Assembly: GCA_937872165.1 (NCBI GenBank)
Contig: CALMOR010000178.1
Span: 30,569 to 37,076 of the forward strand
Origin: an uncultured Burkholderiales bacterium
GTDB taxonomy: Bacteria; Pseudomonadota; Gammaproteobacteria; Burkholderiales; Burkholderiaceae_D
Reading direction: 5' to 3'
Length of the DNA: 6,508 nt
Shown: piece by piece, positions 1 to 5,831 of the stretch
Position numbering within the stretch: position 1 is the first letter of the stretch
Layout of the letters: every line of letters starts with the position of its first letter
The notes under the pieces: generated by a model
What the model saw: the letters and a program-made list of their open reading frames with translations, nothing else
Database searches by the model: none
Told to the model about the DNA's origin: nothing
Position numbers and translations under genes: made by a program

Positions 1-1
1 C

Positions 2-748
2 TACTTCTGGAGCTTCGTCGTGGCGATCCTCATCTTCATGCTCGGTGCCGGCGTGACGGCGTGGCAAGGCGTGAACCACGTGATGAACCCGGAGCCGCTC
101 GAACGGCCGATCGTCGTCTACGTGGTGCTCGGCCTGTCGGCGATCTTCGAAGGCGGGTCGTGGTGGGTGTCGCTGCGCGCGTTCCGCAGACGGGCCGGTG
201 GCCAGGGACTCTGGGAGTCGGTCAAGCGGAGCAAGGACCCGCCCAACTTCATGGTGCTGCTCGAGGACACCGCGGCGCTGATCGGCCTCGCGATCGCCGC
301 GCTCGGCGTGTGGCTCTCCTTGCGCTTCGACGAGCCGCGCTACGACGGCGCCGCGTCGATCCTGATCGGCTTGCTGCTCGCGACGGTGGCCTTCGTGCTC
401 GCGCGGGAGACCAAGGGCCTGCTGATCGGCGAGCGCGCCGACCCTGCGATGACGAAGAACGTGAAGCGCATCATCGACGGCTTCGACGGCGTCGAGGTCG
501 CGAACGGCCTGATGACGGCGCAGCTCGCGCCGAACCAGGTGATCGCGATCGCGAGCGTCGCCTTCGACGACGCGCTCCGCGCGCCCGAGATCGAACGGTT
601 GATCGAGGAGATCGAAGCCGCCGTGCTGAAGCAGCACCCCGAGATCGGCCGGCTGTTCGTGAAGCCGCAGACGCCGGAGGCGTTCACCGAGGCGCGACGG
701 CAGTTGTTCGAGGAGGGCTATTCGCCGGGGGCGGGGGAGATCGGCTGA
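2..748 (+). CDS. Cation diffusion facilitator (CDF) family transporter, 5' end missing
   Basis: This frame is open from base 2, so the gene begins outside the window; 248 codons are visible, ending in TGA. CDF proteins are inner-membrane antiporters that export divalent metals such as zinc, iron or manganese. Visible hydrophobic segments lie near residues 4-22, 36-58, 84-106 and 117-134, corresponding to the last four of the usual six helices. A soluble C-terminal domain follows (about 145-222), ending in the family-like stretch GRLFVKPQ. The opening YFWSF and the LLEDTAALIG stretch (E88, D89) are typical of the SLC30A9-like branch. A usual CDF has an HxxxD pair in the fifth helix; here the helix carries E-D instead, so substrate cannot be assigned. 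Roughly 70-90 N-terminal residues are missing. A GTG at 20 is an internal valine, not the start. The gene converges on metR with a 52-base gap, and I see no functional link between them. Confidence 0.9.
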   Translation, partial: YFWSFVVAILIFMLGAGVTAWQGVNHVMNPEPLERPIVVYVVLGLSAIFEGGSWWVSLRAFRRRAGGQGLWESVKRSKDPPNFMVLLEDTAALIGLAIAALGVWLSLRFDEPRYDGAASILIGLLLATVAFVLARETKGLLIGERADPAMTKNVKRIIDGFDGVEVANGLMTAQLAPNQVIAIASVAFDDALRAPEIERLIEEIEAAVLKQHPEIGRLFVKPQTPEAFTEARRQLFEEGYSPGAGEIG

Positions 749-755
749 GCGGAGC

Positions 756-765
756 GCCGGCCGGC
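756..765. repeat. GC palindrome between convergent genes
   Basis: GCCGGCCGGC is a perfect 10-base palindrome in the 52-base gap between the convergent CDF and metR stop codons. It has no loop and no T-run on either strand, so it is not a standard intrinsic terminator. It may be chance in GC-rich DNA. Confidence 0.3.
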
Positions 766-800
766 CGCAGAGAAGCCTGCGTTCGAGGTCATGACGACGA

Positions 801-1694
801 CTACCGTTCCCTTTGGGTCGCCCGGGCGAGCACGATGAAGGCGGCCAGATAATCGAGGTCGATATCGGTCTCCCGCGCACCGAGAAAGATCTGCTTCGCG
901 ATGCCGTGGCGCCCCATCCGCACGGGGACGATATCCATGGCGTCGGCATACTCGTCGACGAGCCAGCGCGGCAGGGCCGCCACGCCTCGCCCGCTCGCCA
1001 CCATCTGCAACATGATGTCCGTCGTCTCGATCGTCTTGTGACGCCGAGGCGTGATCCCGGCGGGCATCAGGAACTGGTTGTAGACGTCGAGCCGCTCGAT
1101 CGCGACCGGGTAGGTCACGAGCACCTCGTTGGTCAGTTGCTTCGGTTTCACGTAGGCCACGCCGGCCAGTGGATGGGCCCGATTCACGACCAGCACCTGC
1201 TCGTAGTCGAACACCGGCTCGTAGCGCAGTCCGGACTTGTAGAGCGGATCCGGAGTCACCAGCAGGTCGATCTCGTAGCCGAACAGCGCCCCGATGCCGC
1301 CGAACTGGAATTTCTGCTTGACGTCGACGTCCACGTCGGGCCATCGGGCGAGGTACGGGGACACCACCTTCAGCAGCCACTGATAGCAGGGGTGGCATTC
1401 CATCCCGATGCGCAGGGTGCCGCGTTCGCCTTCGGCGAACTGACGCATGCGTTCTTCGGCCAGCGTCAGTTGGGGAAGGATCCGCTTGGCGACGGCCAGC
1501 AGATGCTGGCCCGCCTGCGTCGGCCGCAGGCGCCTGCCCTCGCGGAACCAGAGCCTGGTGCCGAGCTGTTCTTCCAGCTTGCGCACGGTATGACTCAGCG
1601 CCGACTGGGTCAGACACAACGCGCCTGCCGCGGCGGTCAACGAACCCAGCCGATCGACTTCATGAACGATGGACAGATGCACTCTCTCGATCAT
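801..1694 (-). CDS. metR: LysR-family transcriptional regulator MetR
   Basis: This 297-residue protein has a LysR winged helix-turn-helix at its N-terminus (about residues 4-62; the helix-turn-helix covers about 18-39, SLTAAAGALCLTQSALSH). A linker helix and a periplasmic-binding-like effector domain (about 92-290) follow. The stretch IGMECHPCYQWL (97-108) closely resembles IAIECHSCIQWL of E. coli MetR, as do FDYEQVLVV, YPV..ERLDVYNQFLMPAG and the QMVASGRGVAALPRW region. MetR uses homocysteine as co-effector and activates metE and other methionine genes. E. coli MetR is somewhat longer (317), mainly at the C-terminus. The ATG at 1694 was chosen because it matches the family start (MIE); another ATG 10 bases upstream is out of frame. 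No strong Shine-Dalgarno is visible. The gene diverges from metE across 103 bases, which supports the assignment. It is probably autoregulated, as in enteric bacteria, but the sequence does not prove it. Confidence 0.95.
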   Translation of the reverse strand: MIERVHLSIVHEVDRLGSLTAAAGALCLTQSALSHTVRKLEEQLGTRLWFREGRRLRPTQAGQHLLAVAKRILPQLTLAEERMRQFAEGERGTLRIGMECHPCYQWLLKVVSPYLARWPDVDVDVKQKFQFGGIGALFGYEIDLLVTPDPLYKSGLRYEPVFDYEQVLVVNRAHPLAGVAYVKPKQLTNEVLVTYPVAIERLDVYNQFLMPAGITPRRHKTIETTDIMLQMVASGRGVAALPRWLVDEYADAMDIVPVRMGRHGIAKQIFLGARETDIDLDYLAAFIVLARATQRER

Positions 1695-1721
1695 CTCGAA
1701 TCATGAGCCGATCTAATGGAT

Positions 1722-1750
1722 GCGTGAGGAGCGACCATTTTACTTCATGC
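1722..1750. promoter_or_regulatory. Imperfect dyad, possible MetR-binding region
   Basis: GCGTGAGG (1722-1729) and CTTCATGC (1743-1750) form an inverted repeat matching at six of eight positions with a 13-base spacer. The half-sites contain TGA and TTCA, like MetR half-sites, but the spacing differs from the E. coli TGAA-N5-TTCA consensus. The right half overlaps the metE -35 candidate, a plausible place for a LysR activator. This is inference from position. Confidence 0.25.
1737..1742 (-). promoter_or_regulatory. Candidate -10 element for metR
   Basis: On the minus strand this reads TAAAAT, a five-of-six match to TATAAT, 43 bases upstream of the metR start. The hexamer 17 bases further upstream is a poor -35, so this would be a weak or activator-dependent promoter. 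It overlaps the metE -35 candidate on the other strand, so transcription in one direction could interfere with the other. Confidence 0.3.
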
Positions 1751-1767
1751 GACCGAGTACCTAGCAT
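1739..1767 (+). promoter_or_regulatory. Candidate sigma70 promoter of metE
   Basis: TTTACT (1739-1744) and TAGCAT (1762-1767) are separated by exactly 17 bases. Each matches four of six bases of the sigma70 consensus. Transcription would start near 1774, giving a leader of only about 24 bases. That is too short for a cobalamin or SAM riboswitch, so control is expected at initiation, probably through MetR. The elements are imperfect, as expected for an activator-dependent promoter. Confidence 0.45.
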
Positions 1768-1772
1768 CGGTC
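1751..1772. promoter_or_regulatory. Perfect 6-bp dyad over the metE -10
   Basis: GACCGA (1751-1756) and TCGGTC (1767-1772) are perfect inverted repeats separated by 10 bases that include most of the proposed metE -10 element. A repressor bound here would block the promoter. The bound protein, if any, is unknown. Confidence 0.3.
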
Positions 1773-1797
1773 CTCCCTTTCACCGGACGCATCGCTC

Positions 1798-4083
1798 ATG
1801 GTCAAGGCCCACAATCTCGGTTTTCCCCGCATCGGTTCGAAGCGCGAACTGAAGTTCGCTCTCGAGTCGTACTGGAAGGGCGAGTCCTCGCGCGACGAGC
1901 TGAAAGCTGTCGGTGCAGAACTTCGTCAGCGCCATTGGCGAGTCCAAGCCAGTCTCGACCTCGTGCCGGTCGGCGACTTCTCGTTCTACGACCAGGTTCT
2001 CGACACCAGCTTCATGGTGGGGAATCTCCCCGAACGCGTACGCGGCTTCGACGGCGACGATCTCGACAACTACTTTCGCGTCGCACGGGGGCGCTCCGCC
2101 GCGGGCGGCGACCGACACGACGCATGCGGCGTCGCCGCCGGCGAGATGACGAAGTGGTTCGACACCAACTACCACTACATCGTCCCGGAGTTCGGTATCG
2201 ACACCGAGTTCGAGCTCGACGCTTCCCGTCTGCTCGAGCAACTGCACGAAGCGAGGACCTCGGGCATCGAAGCCAAGCCGGTGATCATCGGCCCGGTCAC
2301 CTACCTGTGGCTCGGCAAGGCCAAGGACGATTCGGATCGCCTGGCGCTGCTGCCTCGCCTCCTCTCCGTATACGCCGAACTGCTGGAGACGCTGGCGAGG
2401 GAAGGGGTCGAATGGGTGCAGGTCGACGAGCCGATCCTGGTGACAGAGCTGCGACCCGCGTGGGCGCATGCGTTGCGCGACACCTATCACCAGTTCAGGG
2501 CCAGCGGCGTGAAGCTGATGCTCGCGACCTACTTCGGCACGCTCGACGAGAACCTCTATCTCCTCGCCAACCTGCCCGTGGCCGGCCTACACGTCGATGC
2601 CGTCAACGGACGCGGTGAGGTGCAGGCGCTGTTGGGCCAGCTGCCCGGGCACAAGGTCGTGTCGCTCGGCGTCGTCGACGGTCGCAACATCTGGAAGTCC
2701 GACCTCTGCGTGTTGCTCGACTGGCTCGAACCGATCGCCGAGCGCCTGGGCGATCGCCTCTGGCTCGCGCCCTCCTGCTCGCTGCTGCACGTGCCCGTCG
2801 ATCTCGGCAGCGAGCAGAAGCTCGACGGCGAGATCAGGTCCTGGCTCGCGTTCGCGGTCCAGAAGCTCGCCGAAGTCGGGTTGCTCGCCACCGCATTGAA
2901 CGACGGTCGCGACGCGGTGAAGGCCGAACTGGACGCCAACCGAGCCGACGTCGCCGCGCGTAGAAATTCGTCGCGGGTTCACGACCCCACCGTCCAGGCG
3001 GCCCTCGCGACGGTCGACCCGGCGCTCGGCCGGCGCAGGAGCGGCTACGTCGAACGTGCGCCCAAGCAGGCAGCGCTGCTGAACCTTCCGGCCTTTCCGA
3101 CGACCACGATCGGCTCGTTCCCGCAGACCGCCGGGATCCGGCAGGCCCGCAGCCAGTTCAAGGCCGGCGCATTGGACGAGGCCGGATACCGGGTCGCCAT
3201 GCAGGCGGAGATCGCCCGCAGCGTGCGCGAACAGGAAGCCCTCGGGCTCGACGTCTTGGTCCACGGCGAGGCGGAACGCAACGACATGGTGGAATATTTC
3301 GGCGAGCAGCTGGACGGTTATGCGTTCAGCCAGTTCGGCTGGGTGCAGTCCTATGGCTCGCGCTGCGTGAAGCCGCCCATCCTGTTCGGCGACATCAGTC
3401 GACCGGAAGCGATGACCGTCGAATGGATCCGGTACGCCGCATCGCTGACCGACAAGCCGATGAAGGGCATGCTGACCGGTCCGGTCACGATCCTCAACTG
3501 GTCTTTCGTGCGCGACGACCAGCCGCGCTCCGTGTCGTGCCATCAGTTGGCGCTGGCGATCCGCGAGGAAGTCCTGGACCTCGAAAGAGCCGGCGTACGC
3601 ATAATCCAGATCGACGAAGCGGCCCTTCGCGAGGGCCTGCCCCTGCGCAAGTCGCAATGGAAAGACTATCTGCGCTGGGCCGTCGAATCGTTCCGCCTCG
3701 CCGCCAACGGCGTGGCCGACGAGACCCAGATCCATACCCACATGTGCTACTCGGAATTCAACGACATCATCGCGTCGATCGCCGAGATGGATGCCGACGT
3801 CATCACGATCGAGACGTCACGGTCCGACATGGAACTGCTCGACGCCTTCGACAGCTTCGACTATCCGAACGAGATCGGTCCGGGTGTCTACGACATCCAT
3901 TCGCCGAACATTCCGACGGAGGATCACATCGTCCAGCTGATGAGGAAAGCCGCGAAGAGGATTCCCTCGGAGCGGCTCTGGGTGAATCCCGATTGTGGTC
4001 TGAAGACCCGTCAATGGAACGAGGTCATCCCCGCGCTGACCAACATGGTCGCCGCGGCCAGGACGTTGCGCGCGTCGGCCTGA
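1798..4083 (+). CDS. metE: Cobalamin-independent methionine synthase MetE (5-methyltetrahydropteroyltriglutamate-homocysteine S-methyltransferase)
   Basis: This enzyme transfers the methyl group of 5-methyltetrahydropteroyl-triglutamate to homocysteine, the last step of methionine synthesis, in the cytoplasm. At 761 residues it is close to E. coli MetE (753). The N-terminal barrel starts with NLGFPRIGSKRELK and contains KWFDTNYHY (119-127). The catalytic C-terminal barrel starts near FPTTTIGSFPQT. The zinc ligands are all present: H648 and C650 (THMCY), E672 (ITIETSRSD) and C733 (NPDCGLKT), equivalent to E. coli H641, C643, E665 and C726. The homocysteine-contact residues I438-S440, E491 and D606 and the catalytic H701 (YDIHSPN) also align, with a constant offset of seven. 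The protein is therefore expected to be active. The ATG matches the family start; only a weak GGA at 1785-1787 precedes it. Divergent metR indicates MetR/homocysteine activation. One difference from E. coli is IDEAAL where E. coli has IDEPAL (A608). Confidence 0.98.
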   Translation: MVKAHNLGFPRIGSKRELKFALESYWKGESSRDELKAVGAELRQRHWRVQASLDLVPVGDFSFYDQVLDTSFMVGNLPERVRGFDGDDLDNYFRVARGRSAAGGDRHDACGVAAGEMTKWFDTNYHYIVPEFGIDTEFELDASRLLEQLHEARTSGIEAKPVIIGPVTYLWLGKAKDDSDRLALLPRLLSVYAELLETLAREGVEWVQVDEPILVTELRPAWAHALRDTYHQFRASGVKLMLATYFGTLDENLYLLANLPVAGLHVDAVNGRGEVQALLGQLPGHKVVSLGVVDGRNIWKSDLCVLLDWLEPIAERLGDRLWLAPSCSLLHVPVDLGSEQKLDGEIRSWLAFAVQKLAEVGLLATALNDGRDAVKAELDANRADVAARRNSSRVHDPTVQAALATVDPALGRRRSGYVERAPKQAALLNLPAFPTTTIGSFPQTAGIRQARSQFKAGALDEAGYRVAMQAEIARSVREQEALGLDVLVHGEAERNDMVEYFGEQLDGYAFSQFGWVQSYGSRCVKPPILFGDISRPEAMTVEWIRYAASLTDKPMKGMLTGPVTILNWSFVRDDQPRSVSCHQLALAIREEVLDLERAGVRIIQIDEAALREGLPLRKSQWKDYLRWAVESFRLAANGVADETQIHTHMCYSEFNDIIASIAEMDADVITIETSRSDMELLDAFDSFDYPNEIGPGVYDIHSPNIPTEDHIVQLMRKAAKRIPSERLWVNPDCGLKTRQWNEVIPALTNMVAAARTLRASA

Positions 4084-4199
4084 CATCCCCCGATCGGCCG
4101 CCGCTCGGCTTCGGATCCGAGATCGACGGCGAGCCCGGGTCCCCTAGCATCAGGTCGTAATACGAAGCCTGCGACTCACCGCTGGCGAGGGCGGGCGCC

Positions 4200-4217
4200 C
4201 CGGGCGCGCACGCCCGG
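4200..4217. repeat. Strong 7-bp GC hairpin
   Basis: CCGGGCG and CGCCCGG pair perfectly around the loop CGCA, about 120 bases after the metE stop. The stem is stable, but no T-run follows on either strand. It could stabilise the metE transcript's 3' end or help termination, but is not a classical intrinsic terminator. Confidence 0.35.
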
Positions 4218-4562
4218 CTGCGCGACGCGTGACCATCCCGGTGGGCATGTGTGGAGGAGGCCGGGATCGACGGACAGGCCGCCGCCAGCTTTCGAAGACC
4301 ATGGTGGCGTCGAGCCCCGGCAGTCCTAGTCCGCATGATCGGGGGTCGGCATGGGGACCCCAGAAGCCGGGCTTGTGGGGAAAAAGTGAGCTTCCGCATC
4401 TCACCGCGACCCGCGCGTCGCATCTCCTCGCCGGCGAAGTGCGAGCCGCCTGGGTCTTCGACGCGGTCGACGTCGCGCCGGCGGTGCCCCGGCAGCCGCA
4501 CTTCGACCAGGCCGCAGCCGGATGCCTCGGCACCGCTCGCGCTGCTTCGAAGGTATCGACCT

Positions 4563-4618
4563 ACGGAGCAATCGGATTTTCGGGTAAGGCCCAAAGGGGC
4601 GCGCGAGTAATGCTCCGT
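4563..4618. repeat. 8-bp inverted repeat enclosing a nested hairpin
   Basis: ACGGAGCA (4563-4570) and TGCTCCGT (4611-4618) are perfect inverted repeats 40 bases apart. Inside, GCCC (4589-4592) and GGGC (4597-4600) form a small 4-bp hairpin. The shape suggests a structured RNA or the ends of a tiny mobile element, but I recognise no known family. Confidence 0.35.
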
Positions 4619-4767
4619 CTTCCGTTTCGCATACGGTGGCTCGCACGCAGAGCGGCCGTGCCACCCGACCGATAACGTCGCTACGAGCGGCGCCCCCGGA
4701 GACCTCGGCGACGGTTGCGAAGTCGGCCGAAACGTCAGCGCTTTCGAGACCGGGCAGCGCTGGCGCG

Positions 4768-4780
4768 TGAACCCGGTTCA
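4768..4780. promoter_or_regulatory. Palindrome TGAACCCGGTTCA, MetR-box-like operator
   Basis: TGAACC and GGTTCA are perfect inverted repeats around a single central C, ending 17 bases before the first lipoprotein start codon. The sequence fits the E. coli MetR consensus TGAA-N5-TTCA exactly. It is equally compatible with another dimeric regulator that reads the full 6-bp arms. I could not identify a convincing sigma70 promoter beside it. Placement this close to the start codon suggests repression or an overlapping promoter. Confidence 0.4.
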
Positions 4781-4797
4781 TCGAAACAACCCTGCCC

Positions 4798-5337
4798 ATG
4801 TCCTCTTGTCATCGTAGATCGAAGCCCGCCGGCGCTTTGCTGATCCTGTGTATCGCGAGCGGCCTCGGCCTCGGCGGCTGCACTTCCCTTCTGAGCGAAG
4901 GCGCGGCAACGACGGCCGGCGTGGGCGGCACGGCCATCGCCGGCGCGGTGACCCGTAACGCGGCGGTTGCCTCGGGCATCGGTCTCGGCGTGCTGGCCGC
5001 GGGCGAAGCCGGCGTCAAGGCCGTCGAACGCGATTACCACGGTGACCAGCAAGACGTGATCGCAGAGGCTGCCGGCGAGCTCGAGACCGGACAGGTCGCT
5101 CACTGGGAGAGCCGCCACCGCATTCAGATCGAATCCAACCAGGCCGGCAGGGTCACCGTCAGCCGCGTCATCGGCGCCGCGGCCTTCCGCTGCAAGGAAA
5201 TCGTGTTCTCCGTCGATCGAATCAAGGACAAGGGAACCGTCAGTGCGTTCTACATCGCGACCATCTGCAAGGACTCGGCGAAGTGGCGCTGGGCCTCGGC
5301 CGAGCCGGCCACGGCGCGCTGGGGGGCTTTGCAATGA
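4798..5337 (+). CDS. Putative lipoprotein, first of a tandem paralogous pair
   Basis: I do not recognise a named family for this 179-residue protein. It begins with a basic stretch and a hydrophobic segment (about 12-27) ending in the lipobox LGGC, so Cys28 should be lipidated after signal peptidase II cleavage. Residues about 36-75 are rich in Gly and Ala (AGVGGTAIAGAV, ASGIGLGVLAAGEAG), resembling glycine-zipper membrane segments. The C-terminal domain (82-179) has two cysteines, C132 (RCKE) and C157 (TICKD), likely to form a disulfide in the periplasm. It also has H107-R108, the WRW pair (W163, W165) and the ending ARWGALQ. The next protein repeats this layout, so they arose by duplication. 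The stop overlaps the next start by four bases (ATGA), which implies one transcript. No clear Shine-Dalgarno precedes the ATG. An envelope role is inferred from the lipobox only. Confidence 0.8.
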   Translation: MSSCHRRSKPAGALLILCIASGLGLGGCTSLLSEGAATTAGVGGTAIAGAVTRNAAVASGIGLGVLAAGEAGVKAVERDYHGDQQDVIAEAAGELETGQVAHWESRHRIQIESNQAGRVTVSRVIGAAAFRCKEIVFSVDRIKDKGTVSAFYIATICKDSAKWRWASAEPATARWGALQ

Positions 5338-5831
5338 AGAGGCGAGCGCTCTTCGCGGGCGTCGCGCTCGTGGGCTCGCTCTGCGGATGCAGTTCGATCG
5401 GCGGGTTCACGGGCGCGGTGGCGGGGGCCGCCACCGGCACCGTGACGACCAACCCTGCGATCGGCGTGGGCGTGGGCATCGCGGTGAAGGCCGCGACCGA
5501 CGCCGCGTTCCGTAGAATCTTTCGCGACATGCAGGCCGACGAGCAGGACCGCATCGCCGCGATCGCCGGCGCCATGAGCATCGGCGAACGACAGGCCTGG
5601 GACATTCATCACAGGATTCCTTTCACCGACGAGCGCGGCGAGCTCCGCGTCGTCGGCGTGATCGACAACGCGCTGGCCACCTGCAAGGAGGTGATGTTCT
5701 CGGTGGCCGGAGGCTCGAAGAAGGCGCCGACCTCGCAATGGTTCGTCACGCAAACCTGCCGCCGGTCCGACGGGCAGTGGCGCTGGGCCGCGGCCGAGCC
5801 GGCCGTCGCGCGGTGGGGCGCGTTGCAGTAG
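5334..5831 (+). CDS. Putative lipoprotein, second of the tandem paralogous pair
   Basis: This 165-residue protein is a diverged copy of its upstream neighbour. The start was set at the ATG at 5334 rather than an in-frame GTG at 5283. From 5334 it gives a proper signal peptide (MKRRALFAGVALVGSLCGC), with lipobox LCGC and Cys19 as the lipidation site. A G-rich Shine-Dalgarno-like run (5321-5326) lies just before it, and the ATG overlaps the preceding stop as ATGA, favouring translational coupling. Residues 22-56 form a Gly/Ala-rich glycine-zipper-like stretch. The C-terminal domain (68-165) aligns with residues 82-179 of the first protein with one gap each way, about 42 identities by hand count. 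Shared are C117 (TCKE), C142 (TQTC), W89, H93-R94, WRW (149-151) and a C-terminus differing at only two of 17 positions. Function is unknown; the two may work together in the envelope. Confidence 0.82.
   Translation: MKRRALFAGVALVGSLCGCSSIGGFTGAVAGAATGTVTTNPAIGVGVGIAVKAATDAAFRRIFRDMQADEQDRIAAIAGAMSIGERQAWDIHHRIPFTDERGELRVVGVIDNALATCKEVMFSVAGGSKKAPTSQWFVTQTCRRSDGQWRWAAAEPAVARWGALQ

Larger units (their letters stand above)
4084..4797. other. 714-base gap without a convincing gene
   Basis: Open frames exist on both strands here, but they are arginine/proline/alanine-rich, show no recognisable domain, overlap one another and lack good start signals, as expected by chance in GC-rich DNA. The gap contains several short inverted repeats: CTCGG/CCGAG (4104-4121), CCGGGCG/CGCCCGG with a 4-base loop (4200-4217), ATCCCGG/CCGGGAT with a 19-base loop containing GGAGGAGG (4235-4267), GGGGTC/GACCCC (4342-4361) and CAGCGC/GCGCTG (4736-4762). 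None is followed by a T-run, so no intrinsic terminator for metE can be called. A small RNA or degraded gene is possible but not shown. Confidence 0.5.

Noticed and set aside
1659..1666. TTCATGAA palindrome inside metR as a MetR site
   Set aside because: The half-sites abut with no 5-base spacer and the bases are explained by the codons for Val-His-Glu-Val.
801..1706. Long open frames opposite and overlapping metR
   Set aside because: Histidine- and arginine-rich antisense shadows of metR with no family resemblance.
1774..1797. Cobalamin or SAM riboswitch in the metE leader
   Set aside because: The predicted leader is about 24 bases, far too short, and no riboswitch motif is seen in the 103-base intergenic region.
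4229..4675. 148-codon open frame on the plus strand in the gap after metE
   Set aside because: It has no recognisable domain, no good ribosome site, and overlaps several equally long frames on both strands; low-complexity GC-driven composition suggests chance.
4401..4799. 132-codon minus-strand frame ending its 5' side at the lipoprotein start, as if divergent
   Set aside because: The second half is an arginine-rich run typical of a noncoding GC-rich frame, and the first half matches nothing I know.
5283..5333. Upstream GTG start for the second lipoprotein
   Set aside because: It would put 17 residues before the signal peptide and lie deep inside the first gene; the ATG at 5334 with the ATGA overlap fits better.
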